Shown piece by piece: positions 12,569 to 23,746 of a DNA stretch of 64,000 bases. The stretch comes from Plectosphaerella cucumerina (Eukaryota; Ascomycota; Sordariomycetes; Glomerellales; Plectosphaerellaceae), in the NCBI GenBank assembly GCA_020746995.1, contig JAGPXD010000001.1, positions 4,216,001-4,280,000 of the forward strand. Direction: 5' to 3'. Made by a program: the position numbers and the translations under genes. Under the pieces are notes generated by a model that was not told the origin of the DNA, made no database searches, and saw nothing but the letters and a program-made list of their open reading frames with translations. Each line of letters begins with the position of its first letter. Position 1 is the stretch's first letter.

Positions 12569-13470
12569 GACTGGTGAGGTTGCAGCCAGTGTTGAAGTAC
12601 TAGAGCTTTCCGAGATGCGATGATCGGGCAGAGCCGCCTTCGGGCGGGGTTGCTGGTGTTGAAGTCCTTAGCCTTTTAGTCTCGAGGGGAGGCAACCTCC
12701 CAAGAGGAAGATTTGCATCCTTGGGCTGGAGCGGTCGATGGGCTTCAGCTCCGCCCCTATGGTGCTCGTAAGAATAGGCTACATCCTGCACGTCGAGGCG
12801 AGGCTGGCCTATGGGACACCAGCTGAACTGCTCAAATCAGCCTCGGTCAAGGGTGGAGGATTGCATGGTGGCAGATTGGCGTTGCCGACTAGGCTGTGCC
12901 ACGATAATTGCTTCTTTCGGAACTGAGGTCACGACATTCAGTCCATCGATTCGAAGTGGACGATAGCGTGGCTGTTGTTGAGTAATGTGCTCTCAAAGTG
13001 ATGTATTGGGCTTTCCAGTCGCGATGTTTCTGAGCAGAAGAGGTCTTTAATTGTTAGAGTGGACCCCACTTTTACTTCCTTCCATGCTCATGCCCGCTCT
13101 CTGATTGGCTCAGGAGCCTCCCAGTTGAAGACTGACGATTGACTGACTTGAGGGGTGATTTGGGCCGATTTTGCAGCCTCTGTGAGTGATCAGAGAAGCC
13201 ATCAAAGTGTGATACGTCTCATAGATCTGGTACCAGGCATCAATCTTCAGATCAAGTGGTGAGTGGGACAGGTTTACTCAGGATAGGGTGCCTTGGTTCG
13301 CCCCTATACGTCACCAGACTTCACTCTGCCTCTCATCATCATCTTTGCATTTTCAACTGAAAGATGAAGCTGTCCCAGAACGGCATACTTTCCTCGAAAG
13401 CTCAATTTCACAAGCATCAAGTATCTTCACTCAAAGTAAGCCGCTGACTTCTTCACTTCAAGTTGCCACC
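12569..13470. other. Divergent promoter region
   Basis: 902 bp between the starts of the DUF3433-type gene (minus) and the WDR89-like gene (plus), so it should contain both promoters. The 183 bases before the WD40 start are open in its frame, but without an ATG that improves the protein, and are pyrimidine-rich, as expected of a 5' leader. Confidence 0.5.
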
Positions 13471-14724
13471 ATGTACCAGCTTGCTCCCATCGCCGGACAC
13501 AGCTTCGGCCGCTCTGGCGAGGTATACGTCCTCGACTTACACCGTCTGGCCTCCGGCCTTGCCTCCATCTCCTCCGACCAGAAGCTATCTCTTTTCAACC
13601 CCGCGAGAGTTGGCGATGGGCCGGTAGCCTCTGTGTCGACGAATCACGGCAACCTGCGCTCCCTCAAGCCTTTTGACTGGACAAGCTCAACCGTCTGCAC
13701 TGCCGGCGAGAACGGCACCGTCGCCTTGTGGGATCTCAGGCAGGGTCCCTCAAGGGCACAAGTCGCCCAGTTCCAGGGTATGTGGTTCTGTCCGCTTCAT
13801 GTTCTGTGTGAGATGGCAAGAGAAGAAGCTAAGTGACGTACCCAGCCGCCGACGCACCCATCATGGCCCTCGCCTGCGACGCAGGAAGCAACGCCATAGC
13901 AGTTGGAACCGAGTTCCAGAATCACCAGGCCTCTATCATCCTCTGGTAAGAAAACTCGACGAGCTTTAATTCATCAAACGACACCACTAACACTACCAGG
14001 GACGTCCGCGCCTCGCCAACGCAGCGCATCCAGTACAACGAGGTGCACAGCGACGACATCACCGAGCTGCGCTTCCACCCCTCCCAGGCCCCCAACATCC
14101 TGCTCTCCGGCTCGACCGACGGCCTCGTCAACGTCTACGACACCCGGATACCCGACGAGGACGACGTCGTCGTGCAGACCCTCAACTGCGGCTCCGTCCA
14201 CCACGCCGCCTTCCTCGGCGCCTCGGAGGTCTACACCCTCTCGCACGACGAAAAGTTCGCCGTCTACAACCTCGACGAGGGCTACGAGAAGGGCACCCCC
14301 GTCGCCGACTTTGGCGACGTGCGCGAGGAGCTGCGGTGCCAGTACGTCGCAAATGTGACCACCAAGACGGACGGCAGCGGCGCCATTGTCGGCGTCGGCT
14401 CGCAGGAGTAAGCCCATTACCCCCCCCCTTTCCCTTCCTTGCCGCCCCTCGCCTCCCCCTTTTTCTTTACATTCCCGCGGTTGCCGAACACTTGTCAGGG
14501 GATGGATGCGCTGACAAACCCCCCACAGCCAACAGGACTTCCAGCTCGTCCACCTCACCCGCGGCCCAGAGGCGAACAGTTGGGTCTTCGACAAGGCCTC
14601 CACCGTCGGCCTGCCCGGCGGCCACGGCGAGGAGATTGTGCGCGCCTTCTGCTTCTACGACGACGAGCACGTCGTCTTCACGGCAGGCGAGGACGGCAAC
14701 GTCAAGGCCTGGCGGCCGAGCTAG
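13471..14724 (+). CDS. WDR89-like WD40 repeat protein
   Basis: Predicted protein of 336 residues from exons 13471-13777, 13846-13945, 14000-14407 and 14529-14724, all in phase. It is built of WD40 repeats from end to end; clear blade ends include NGTVALWDLR, SIILWDVR, DGLVNVYDTR and the last blade EDGNVKAWRPS. Size, order and the final blade fit the WDR89 family. Function is poorly known; a scaffold role is all that can be inferred. The start codon sits in an ideal context (GCCACCATG). Introns are 68, 54 and 121 nt. The gene is divergent from the DUF3433-type gene. Confidence 0.9.
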
Positions 14725-16348
14725 ATCTGCATATTCGTTGAATGTAGTTATACTTAGCCAGAGTATAAATGCTTCCCGACCTGTTCTTCCCGCCGATCCT
14801 CTCGTGTCGTGCCCTGCTCTGGACCCTGCCTCTGCAAGCTGCCCCTCCCCACCCCGCATTCGTGGCCACCATGATCCCACTGGACGTCCAGGGCTTGATT
14901 TTCCCCTATCCGAATCCCCCTCGATGTCACGTCCCGCCTGAGCTACGACTACGCCCCCTCCCTTCTGCGCCTCCAGTGCCTCTTCGCCCTGGGATATCGG
15001 GCGGAAGGCCGGGCTTGACTCGCGACAGTCCACTGAACCGGCGGGTCGGGAGGGCCTCGGCGACATGCCACGGGAGTGCCGCTGTCGGTCAACCCGCTGG
15101 GCTCAACACCCCGAGTCAGTGTCAGGGATCCGCGAGAAGGGAGGGGGGGGAAAACTACGGGGCGCCGGCGGGCACCGATGAAGTGCCATTCAATGCGCCC
15201 CTGGAAGAGTTACCCTGAGTGCCCACTGGCGCGCCTCCCATAGCCGCCCCGGGCCCATCCTGGCAGCCGGTATGAAGGAGGGGGAAATGAGCGAGCTATC
15301 CCATCCTCCTGGCCGGATGGCACGTGAAGGAGTCACGATAGGTGTGATCGGGGGAAGACTGCGGACGCCCGCACACAGGTGACGGTAGGGCTGAAGGTTT
15401 AGCCGGGCGACTGAAGTACTTTGGCACCATGTGCACACCGGCAATAGAAGAAACAATTCTGCCAAGCTTGGTTTTGCGGCAAATGTCGTCTTGTTCAATT
15501 TCAAACGGGGGCTATAAGATAAGATTCACATGCCACTCAACGTGTGTTATAGGTCCTCCTATAGCACCTGCCCCCGCCCCTTGCAGGCGGCATGCGTCAA
15601 TAGTTCTGGTCCCTGGTCGCGCCTTCGGTGTCCAGAAAAGGGCCGGGGTTGCTTTGGGATGCTTCACCACCGTCCACGTTGGCCGATCCGGGGTCAGAAG
15701 GCGCCGAGGCGGCGAGGGCGGCACTGGATGTACTCGCGAGTAGTTCCAACTGGTCATGGCGCCTCTCATATTGAGTGTTCCCTTTGCGCCCAAGTGTCCA
15801 ACATCCAATGTGTGGGCATCCCCGGGAGGCAATGCTTGCGGAAGAGGGGTTGCCGTCCCATGCCAGGCTAGGGTCCCTCCCCCGGATTACGCGGCCAGGT
15901 CCGAGGTCGCCAGCTCGGTCTGCTTACCAGAAGACCGGGGTGCCCTCTGCTTCGACGCACGTCGTGCTGGGTGATTCTGTCAATCAGGCCATTCAATCTG
16001 GTCATGGCATGTGTCTGGACTGGCCCACGGGGGTGCTGGCAGGCTATAGGAATGCATCGTAACGTGGTTGCAACGCCATTCCGAGAGGCCTAGGCCCGTT
16101 CGTAGCTGTTTCTCGGGCAGAATGTTGTACGCCGTCCTCGACATGTAGTTGGATGGGCGGCAATTCCTCGGTGTTTCGTGCGAGCGAGTGAGTGACGTGG
16201 CCGTCAACGCTGCGGCCACTCGCGATCAATGCGAGCTCCTGGTGCAGTCTGTCCCTGGCAAAGAGTGATGGCCGGGCTAGCCCGCCGCTGGCGACTCAGG
16301 ACCGAGGACCTTGGGCTGTGTGCGGCCCCGGTCGTGCTCCCAACCCGC
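14725..16348. other. Convergent intergenic region
   Basis: 1.6 kb between the stops of the WDR89-like gene and CIA2. Open frames on both strands up to 199 codons have no recognisable domain. There is a G-run at 15140-15150. I see no gene, RNA or repeat that I can support. Confidence 0.5.
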
Positions 16349-17222
16349 CTAGGCACAGGTCTCGAGCATCTTGTCGAGCACGCCCCGGAGGGTATCGTTC
16401 TCCATAGCGGCTGCCACGCGTTCCTTGTCGGCCAGCTGCTTGTTGACCTGGTCGTCCTGGGCGTGCGTGTTCTCCTTGATGCGGACGTCTATCCGATAGT
16501 TAGGGGGCATGCACTGCTCGAGGCGCACACGAATGCCCAGGCCAATGACCGTGGCCAGGGAGCAGTGAGTGATGGTGGGGGTGATCTCGACAAGCACGGT
16601 CACGAGCTGGCCCTTGGGTTGGCCCGCGGAAGGCGAGGGCGTGATGTAGATGTCCGGGAGATTGACGACCGCCAACTGTCCCAGGGACAGGGGGTGCTCC
16701 GGGTCAGAGATGGTGGAGATGAGATCTGCGATGTATTAGCCTGGCGGGCTCTGCCGACTGGCTTGCAGTGAGCGCAAGATGGGGGAGCCGAGAGGGGTGC
16801 GGACCGTAAATTTCCTGCTCATCAATGGGCTCGTAGGTGAGACCGTCACCGCCAGACTGCTTGGGAGTCTCCTCGGCGGAACAGAACGGCTGGTTCAGGA
16901 AGTTGGGCTTGGCGAGCAGAATGTCATCATTCTTGCGGGTCGGCCGCCTCGTCGTGCCCTTGTTGTTCTTGCGCGTGGGCAGCTGGGTGACGCTCAAGAT
17001 GGTGGGGTTGGCATTGTCCTTGTCCATGACGACGGTGGTGTCGGGAGGCGTTCCCGGCGGCGTGGGCAGATTGAGAGGGGATGTGGGTTGAGTGGCCTGG
17101 AGATTATCTTCGGAATATGCAATTACTCGACTGATCTGGGCGCTGGAAATTGGAGCGTTAATTTCAGACGTGAGGCGTTCATGGCGAACTCGACGATTGT
17201 CGTCCCTCATCTCGAAATCCAA
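16349..17222 (-). CDS. CIA2: CIA2/MIP18-family cytosolic Fe-S cluster assembly protein
   Basis: Predicted protein of up to 264 residues. Exons are 17222-16805 and 16725-16349, joined across a 79-nt intron with a GTCCGC donor and a GCTAATAC branch point. Cia2 is part of the CIA targeting complex that inserts Fe-S clusters into cytosolic and nuclear apoproteins. The DUF59/MIP18 domain fills the C-terminal half: EIYDLISTISDPEHP, the THCSLATVIGLGIRVRLEQ block with the reactive cysteine, then NKQLADKERVAAA. The N-terminus is uncertain: the family usually begins close to the NANPTILS block, which would point to the ATG at 17027, whereas the open frame reaches back to the ATG at 17222 and adds 65 residues of Pro/Thr-rich sequence. 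I keep the longer span with that caveat. Confidence 0.88.
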
Positions 17223-20200
17223 TATTTGCCCGTGGTGGCACGTTAGTCAGCCAGGTGACTCAGCCAGGTACATGTGGCGCCATGCCGTTATCGGCGGAGG
17301 CGTCTGAACATGCATGTCGGTCAACGCCACTGCGTGGAGCTCTCTTGGCTCTCCCACGAGGGCGCGCTTTCCTCAGCGGCCGCCCGTTGAACGTTTGAAG
17401 GCGCCTGCCTGTGCTGTCCGAGCGCGATCAAAAAGGCGTCACCGATGGACGATATGCATATGCGATATCGATTTCGAGACGGGCTACGTAGCAAAATGCT
17501 CATGCAGGTTGGCACGGAACTTCCGCTCCCTGTCCCTGCCTTCCACCCCCCCTGATGTAAGGCAGGCTGTATGTCGGAAGGAGCCGACGATCAGTCGCAG
17601 CTTCCCATCCGAAGTGTGATCGATGACTTCGGGTTAAGTTCCTGCCCCGTCTGACATGGCCCGAAACCTCAGTCTGCATCCCGCCCGCAACACCATTTCT
17701 AGATTTCCCATCTTCATTTCGCCACTCCTCGTGCCAATCCTACCGAGCTCACAGTGCTGTGCCTATTTTTGCAAATGACTGCCGACTATTGATTCTATGC
17801 CCACACCGCAAAGCAGGCCTTGCGCATCGTCGTCACCCTCGCAGCTGCACCTGAAATGACCAATCTCTGTCGTCACCGACACGGACTGGAGGCCCCCCTT
17901 CCGATCGACAACGTCCGTGGCATCAAAGTCGTTCGCCGGCAATCGCCCATCTCTCACCCCTGGTATGATTTCATTCTCGTCCCGACAAGATGTTCGGCGT
18001 CGATCCGACCATCCACCCGCTCATATCATCGTTCACTAGTGCGACGGCTATTGCCTATATTCATTCCCCCAGATTCATGCGCCCAGGTCATCCCGTCCCA
18101 ATCAGTGCCGCCAAGCCTGTCAAATCGGGGCACGGTTCGTGGCCAGGGGATGGAACCCGAAGTGCCAGGATCGAGCAGATCCAACGCTGCGGCAATGAGA
18201 GAAGCGAAATGGGGGAAATCACCAGATGTCCTGCATGGAAGCGTGGGTGGGCTCCTTCTGGAAGACCCATGGAAGCACCCGTGGAACACCAACAACCACC
18301 CGACCGTCAACTCAGGTGGTCCTCTCGCGTGCCTTGCCGTCCCTGCCTCGACGGAGCAGTCGACGGTAACGGCCTCTGGTCCGGCCGCCCTGTCGGCGTC
18401 GCCTTCTGGAAGCGGCAACCCGCACCCTCTCGCACCCCCTCGACCGTTCGCCCGGCGCCCGCCCGTACGACTGCATCACTCCCGCCCGCCCGCCCCCGAC
18501 CTGACCAGCCCAGCAGATCCTCACTGCTGGGCCGCCAGCATGGTTCTGTCTTCGGCCGAGAGCATCAAAACGCAAGGCGATCCCGAGCCACACAACCTTA
18601 ATCGGACACCCGCAAGCCATCCATCCGTCTCGCTCCTCGCCAGACAGCCAGCCTCATGCATAACCCGTACACGTGCCAGTGTCCCAATTTCAGACGAATG
18701 GCAAAGCGGCTCCCCTCCAACGTCTCTGCCCGCCCCCGCATTCTCCCTTGCAGCCGGCACCACGGCACCTGGTTCAGATGCCGGCCAGGCCCCTTTCAAG
18801 CTCATCGTTCGTGTTCCGTAAGGCTAGTCCTCGACGGCGGGTGCTCTTGGCCTGGGGTGTCCCCTTCCGTTGGTGGAAAGTGGACGAGTTCGAGCCAGCT
18901 CGCATTCACGGACTCTCGGGAAATTTGGGAGGAAAGCTCGGCCTCAAAGGACCGAGCCACCTCTTCCCCCTCCCCCTCGAGAACACGTACGCCGCATGCA
19001 CGGGTGCTGCGTGATATATCGCTCCCCAAAATGTTACGTGCATGTGAGATGGCTGACCTGCGTAGGTTAGCGTTGGTTCTCAACTGGACCTCTCGCATCA
19101 GCTGGGCCATCCATACCCCTGCTGAGAAGCGATTTAGCAGCGATGGATCAGGGCTCTGGCTGAGTCGCTCTTGTTGAGGATGGAAAGGCCAGCCCGATCT
19201 CGAGTCTACTAGCGCGCCTCTTCGCGCGCCGACAGGCCCCAGGAAGCCTCGTGTCCACTGACCCAGCCACGCGTGCTGGCTGGGGAAAATGAGCCAGACC
19301 GAGCAAGCCCAGAAGCTAAGAGGAGACGGTCGATGGGAGCGACCGAGCTTGACAGGCACTGGCGCTGGCGACTGCACCTCCGTTCGGATCCGAGCCCTCT
19401 CACCGCCCCCAGAACCCCGTCCCCGCCGTTCCGACTCCTGGGCCAGGGCCTCCTGTTGTGCGCTGAAACCACCATTGCGCCAGACCCAGGCGTCCTCCGT
19501 CTTCTCATCGGCTCTGCCAAGGAAGGGAATCCCTTGCCGGCGACCGGTCAAGACATTCTCTGGCCTGATGGCCGTTCGACTGGCGCCCGAATGACCAACC
19601 ACCCAGGCGGGACCTCGACGTCAGCACGGGAACAGTGCGCTCAGGAGTCGACGCAGGCCCTGACGTCTTTGGACACAGCGCCTGTCACTCAGGCCAGGGC
19701 CCCGGAATACCTACAGAGGCTCCAAAGGCCCCCAAGCGCCCCTTCCAGGGGCACCCTCCCCCAGGTGGTCCACAAGAACCCAACCCCCAGCCCCTTCCTG
19801 AGGCCAGGGCTGGCTGGCTGCACTCTCGGCAAGAGTAACCTTGGGGGTACGACCAAGGGGTCTGCAAAGGCGGGCTTGGTGGGGTGCAGTGGTTCTCCTT
19901 CCCTCGGCACATCCTGGTACGTCGACCAGGGGGGTAATTTATTGGTCGCTCTTGACATGTGATGGAGACAATTCCCACTGTCGATGGCCAAAGCGAAGGC
20001 GCGCCATCCATTGCCAGCCCCGTCCTCATCACAAAGTCATGTCGTGTGGTTTCCGGCTCCATCTCGGCACTTTTGGCAGCGAGGCCAGCGGTTTCTCCAT
20101 GCTATTGTCGTAGCGTCTGGGGCTGTACTTCCGCCCTCCACACACACTCACGACTCCAACCCGGACGCAGATGCAGACGCGCACAAGTTCGACGGTCTGC

Positions 20201-23200
20201 CGGGAAAAGAGTCGGACTTAAGATTCGATGGTGGGGTTGGCGGCAGACCTAACCCCGACGCGGCCATCTGGACAATCAGCCTCTCTGACAAGGGGACTCG
20301 GCCTCACCCGCACCAGATGACATGAGCCTAGAGAGGAGGGGGGGCCCTGAAAGGAAGGTCTGGAGGGAGCCCGCTAGAGATTATCACGGGTCCCGCAAGC
20401 GTGCGGCCCTTCATCATCACGATCACCCTCACGGCCGGGCCTCGACCTTCCTCTCCCACCAGGATGAAACGCTGTCGCATGACGCCAGCGCCCAGCGGAT
20501 GCTCTCTCCAGCAGCTTCTGCGGGCGGTGGTGTGCCGTCACCGCCACACGCTTTCCCACACCTCGGCGAGTTGAGGCAGGTCGTGAGCGACTTTGAAATG
20601 CCACCTCCCCGATTCAGGGCGCGCGTGGATGGCATGAGGACCCTTCGTCATTCAGAGGCAGACGCAGCAGCATGGCACAATCACTTGCTCGGGCGGGACT
20701 TGCAGTCCAGTCCAGCAGTCAGTCCCCTTGGGCCGCCGGCACCCCCTCCCCCCACGATGACCAGGGGCAGGGGCAGCTGCAGGAGAGGAGGAAGGGAAGC
20801 TCAGTGCCTGCCAGGCTGGGATCCCCTGAATGTCGCTGGCGCGGTAAAAGATGCCCTGCCCTGGAGAGATTGCGACGAGCGCGGGCCAACCGGGGCCGGC
20901 CATGCGCGACAACCAGCGCCTAAATTACGTGAAGAGGATCATCTCTTGGCCCAAAGGAACGGCATACAGTGTGCGCCGCGCCTCTTCTTAGGGCTATTGT
21001 CAGCGAACGAGTACGGAAGAACGCAAAGCCGCCGTCGTCGCCTCAGCTGACGAAGATGATGGATCCCACGAGGTTTGCCGCCGCAGTCGTCGCTGCTTAA
21101 AAAAGAACACGGCAGATGCTTCTCGGTCTTGCTTGAGTCGTGTTTCGACACTTTGAGAAATGGAGAACAGAGCCACAGCACCTCGGCAGATGGGGGTTGC
21201 TAAGAGCTGACGAACAACAAAAGCTGAGCGCGCGAGCGCGTGCGCCGCCGCCGCCGCCACCGCCTGGCGAGGATCGACACATGGAGAATTGGTCGGAGGA
21301 TACCTCGCCCAGGCCCAGGGGGAGTGGCGGCCCCCCAGTACCTTTTCCTGGACGGCACTTGCCGGGCCACTCGCAACACTGTGTGCCCCAGCATCCCAAA
21401 GGCGGAAGTCGGTCAATGTAACGGTGCTTGGAATGATGCCTCGGACTCTGTGGCGCTTGCTGTTGCAAGAAGCAGGTACAGCATGCCTACAGGAGGGGAG
21501 GGTTTCCACAATCACACAGCCGCTGGTTCTTGGCCACTGTGCCACGCGGGATGGCGAGCCTTGTGGTCCATTGCCCTTGGGCAAGTTGTCCACCGTGTTG
21601 ATCGAGACGAAGATCTCCGAGGTCGACGGATGCGTTGATGGATTCCGACCACGCGAGCACCGCCCCGTGGAGGTCTGCCGTCCCGACATGCCAGTGTTGG
21701 CATTTTTGAGTTGGCACCACTTGTCCCGTCGACGTGCCGATGAGATGTTAGCGCTGGTCCAGGGGAAGAAGGGGGGGAGGGGGCAAGCGGCGGCCAGCCG
21801 ACTTTCCCCAGGACGAGGACGAGCGTTCTCCCCCCCTCACCACCGTCTGCTGCTCCCGAGGCCCGGGTACTTCCAAGGTACTTACCCTGGCAGCCCAGAA
21901 ACAGCCACTCTCGGAGGGTCACGGCAGGTAGAGTACCCACGACCATGGAACGGACGAACCGGCTCCCCCAGTGGCCCAACCTACCACATCATCGACATGC
22001 CGACCACCTGACGATCTGGAACAGCAGAGGGGGGGATTAGGATGCCCTAAGCGGCCGGGGCCTTAGGAGAAAGCAGCCCACAGAGACGTCTGCTCAAGCC
22101 ACTTGCTGCGCTACGACGCTGTTGCAAACCAAGGCATCTTACGGTGTGGCAGCTGGCTAGTGTGCTTTTCCTACTGCTTGCAAGCCACCTACCTTACCTA
22201 GCCCCAGGTTGCAGTCTGTCGGCCAGAAGGAATAGAGTGCCGGCTCGGCGTCAGTCTCTCATCAACACCATCATCCATCACCCACACCGTAACCTTACAG
22301 CACACACACACACTTACAGTCACACTCACACGCGCAGCAGCCCTTGTCGACCTCGCTGCTCGCTTGATCTTGCTGTCCGCGTCTGCCAACACTTCTTGGC
22401 CCTTCTCATCCTCCCCAAAGCCGTCCGAAGACGAAGAAAGCCGGAACGGATACTGCCGCAGCAGGGTGGCTGTCCAGCTAGGTGTCTGTCGCACCAGTCG
22501 CATGCGACGACCCCTCACCACTCTGATCTACATCACACGTCCTCACCTCACCTCTTCCTCTCTCCCCAGCCATCACAGAGGGCCAGTACGCTCTCATCTC
22601 AAACGTCGCCTCGCAGCCAACCCCGGCCTCGACATCACACCAGCCACGGCCTAGCTGGCTACCCCGTCCGTTCGACTCCAGGGAATATTTCTGGGTGGCC
22701 TTCCGCGACACGTGGTTGTCAGGACGTGGACCAGCCAGTGATAGGAAACGGCCGACATCCGCGCCCACCCGCGGCCGTCTCCAGCAAAGCTGCCAGAAGC
22801 GTTCACCCCATTCACCCCTTTCCAACGGTCACGCCCCCAGGTGCTTACCTGTTACAGGGGCGGGAGGCTTCGGGACAAGCGTCTGCTTCCTTGAGCGCGT
22901 GCGTGTGACTGGACACACCCGCAGAACATTATTGGACCTTCCTTGTTCTTCATCTACAGTACCGTACAAGCACATCAGCAGCGGCAGAAGCAACGGAGTC
23001 AAGAGGAACAGGGAGTGCTCGGCTTGCCCCCGGGGGTTATCTCATCTTACCGGACCGACCAGGTGCGGATAACTGGTCGTTTCTCCTGCACCCGCCGCAC
23101 ATCCCGGCCGGATCGCACCCGCCTGTCCATCCATCCCCCTCATCAACGACGGACCCGGTTCTCGAAATCCGACGAAGCAACCGCTTGCCAGGGCTCCCAA

Positions 23201-23746
23201 GTCCCCCAGGCACCCCCCTGGCTCGCCAGTCATCCACTTCGAGCTGCGATGACCAGGCTCGTCATTGCCAGATCTCGCCCCTCCCGTACCCCAGTCTCTG
23301 GCAAGGGTACCCTCCGTCCGCGTTCCTGGCATCGCTGTCCCCCTTCATAACACCACGGCCGCTAGGTCCTCGTCCCACACGCCCTCCTCTTGCCCGTTAG
23401 TTTAGCCTTGTCGTCCCCCCCGCTGCCGCTCGCCTGCCTGTCACGACACACCCAAGACACCCTAGCGGAGGAGAAGAAGAAAGAGTGCCCCCCCCGGACG
23501 CCCGATTCACTCTTACCTTCACCCACGACCTCTCGCGCCTCCGCCATCTTTCGACGAGGCCGACATCTTCGTCGAGCCGGTGAGCGTTGAGGCGTCCATC
23601 TGGGCGACGGCCACATCAACAACAAGGGGTTTACGAAAAATACGCCGGTGTGATCGACTGGAGCCCTCACACGCACACGCACATACCCTTCCGCTCGGAT
23701 CGAGACGTTGCAACATCGCAGCGTCACCCGCACAACAACATCAGTC
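17223..23746. other. 6.5 kb gene-free region upstream of a Zn2Cys6 regulator
   Basis: No gene is recognised here. There are many open frames of 100-330 codons on both strands (for example 17820-18821 plus, 18802-19602 minus, 20322-21050 plus, 21289-22011 plus), but they overlap each other, are rich in Pro, Arg, Ser and Gly as expected from translating GC-rich DNA, and show no domain. The stretch from about 22200 to 23746 is pyrimidine-rich on the plus strand and probably includes the promoter and long 5' leader of the transcription-factor gene. GGTAC-type motifs occur at 21865-21895. No transposon remnant was recognised. Confidence 0.55.
22301..22313. repeat. Short CA microsatellite
   Basis: A perfect CA tract of 13 nt, followed by looser CACA-rich sequence to about 22335. 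It lies within the presumed 5' leader or promoter of the Zn2Cys6 gene. Confidence 0.7.

Noticed and set aside
13288..13470. In-frame N-terminal extension of the WDR89-like protein
   Set aside because: The ATG at 13471 has an ideal context and begins the first WD40 blade; the extension is leader-like and lacks a good start.
17820..18821. 333-codon plus-strand open frame in the 6.5 kb gap
   Set aside because: No domain, high Pro/Arg/Ser, and overlapping open frames on the other strand. It looks like chance in GC-rich DNA.
18802..19602. 266-codon minus-strand open frame in the same gap
   Set aside because: No recognisable motif, and it overlaps three plus-strand frames of similar quality.
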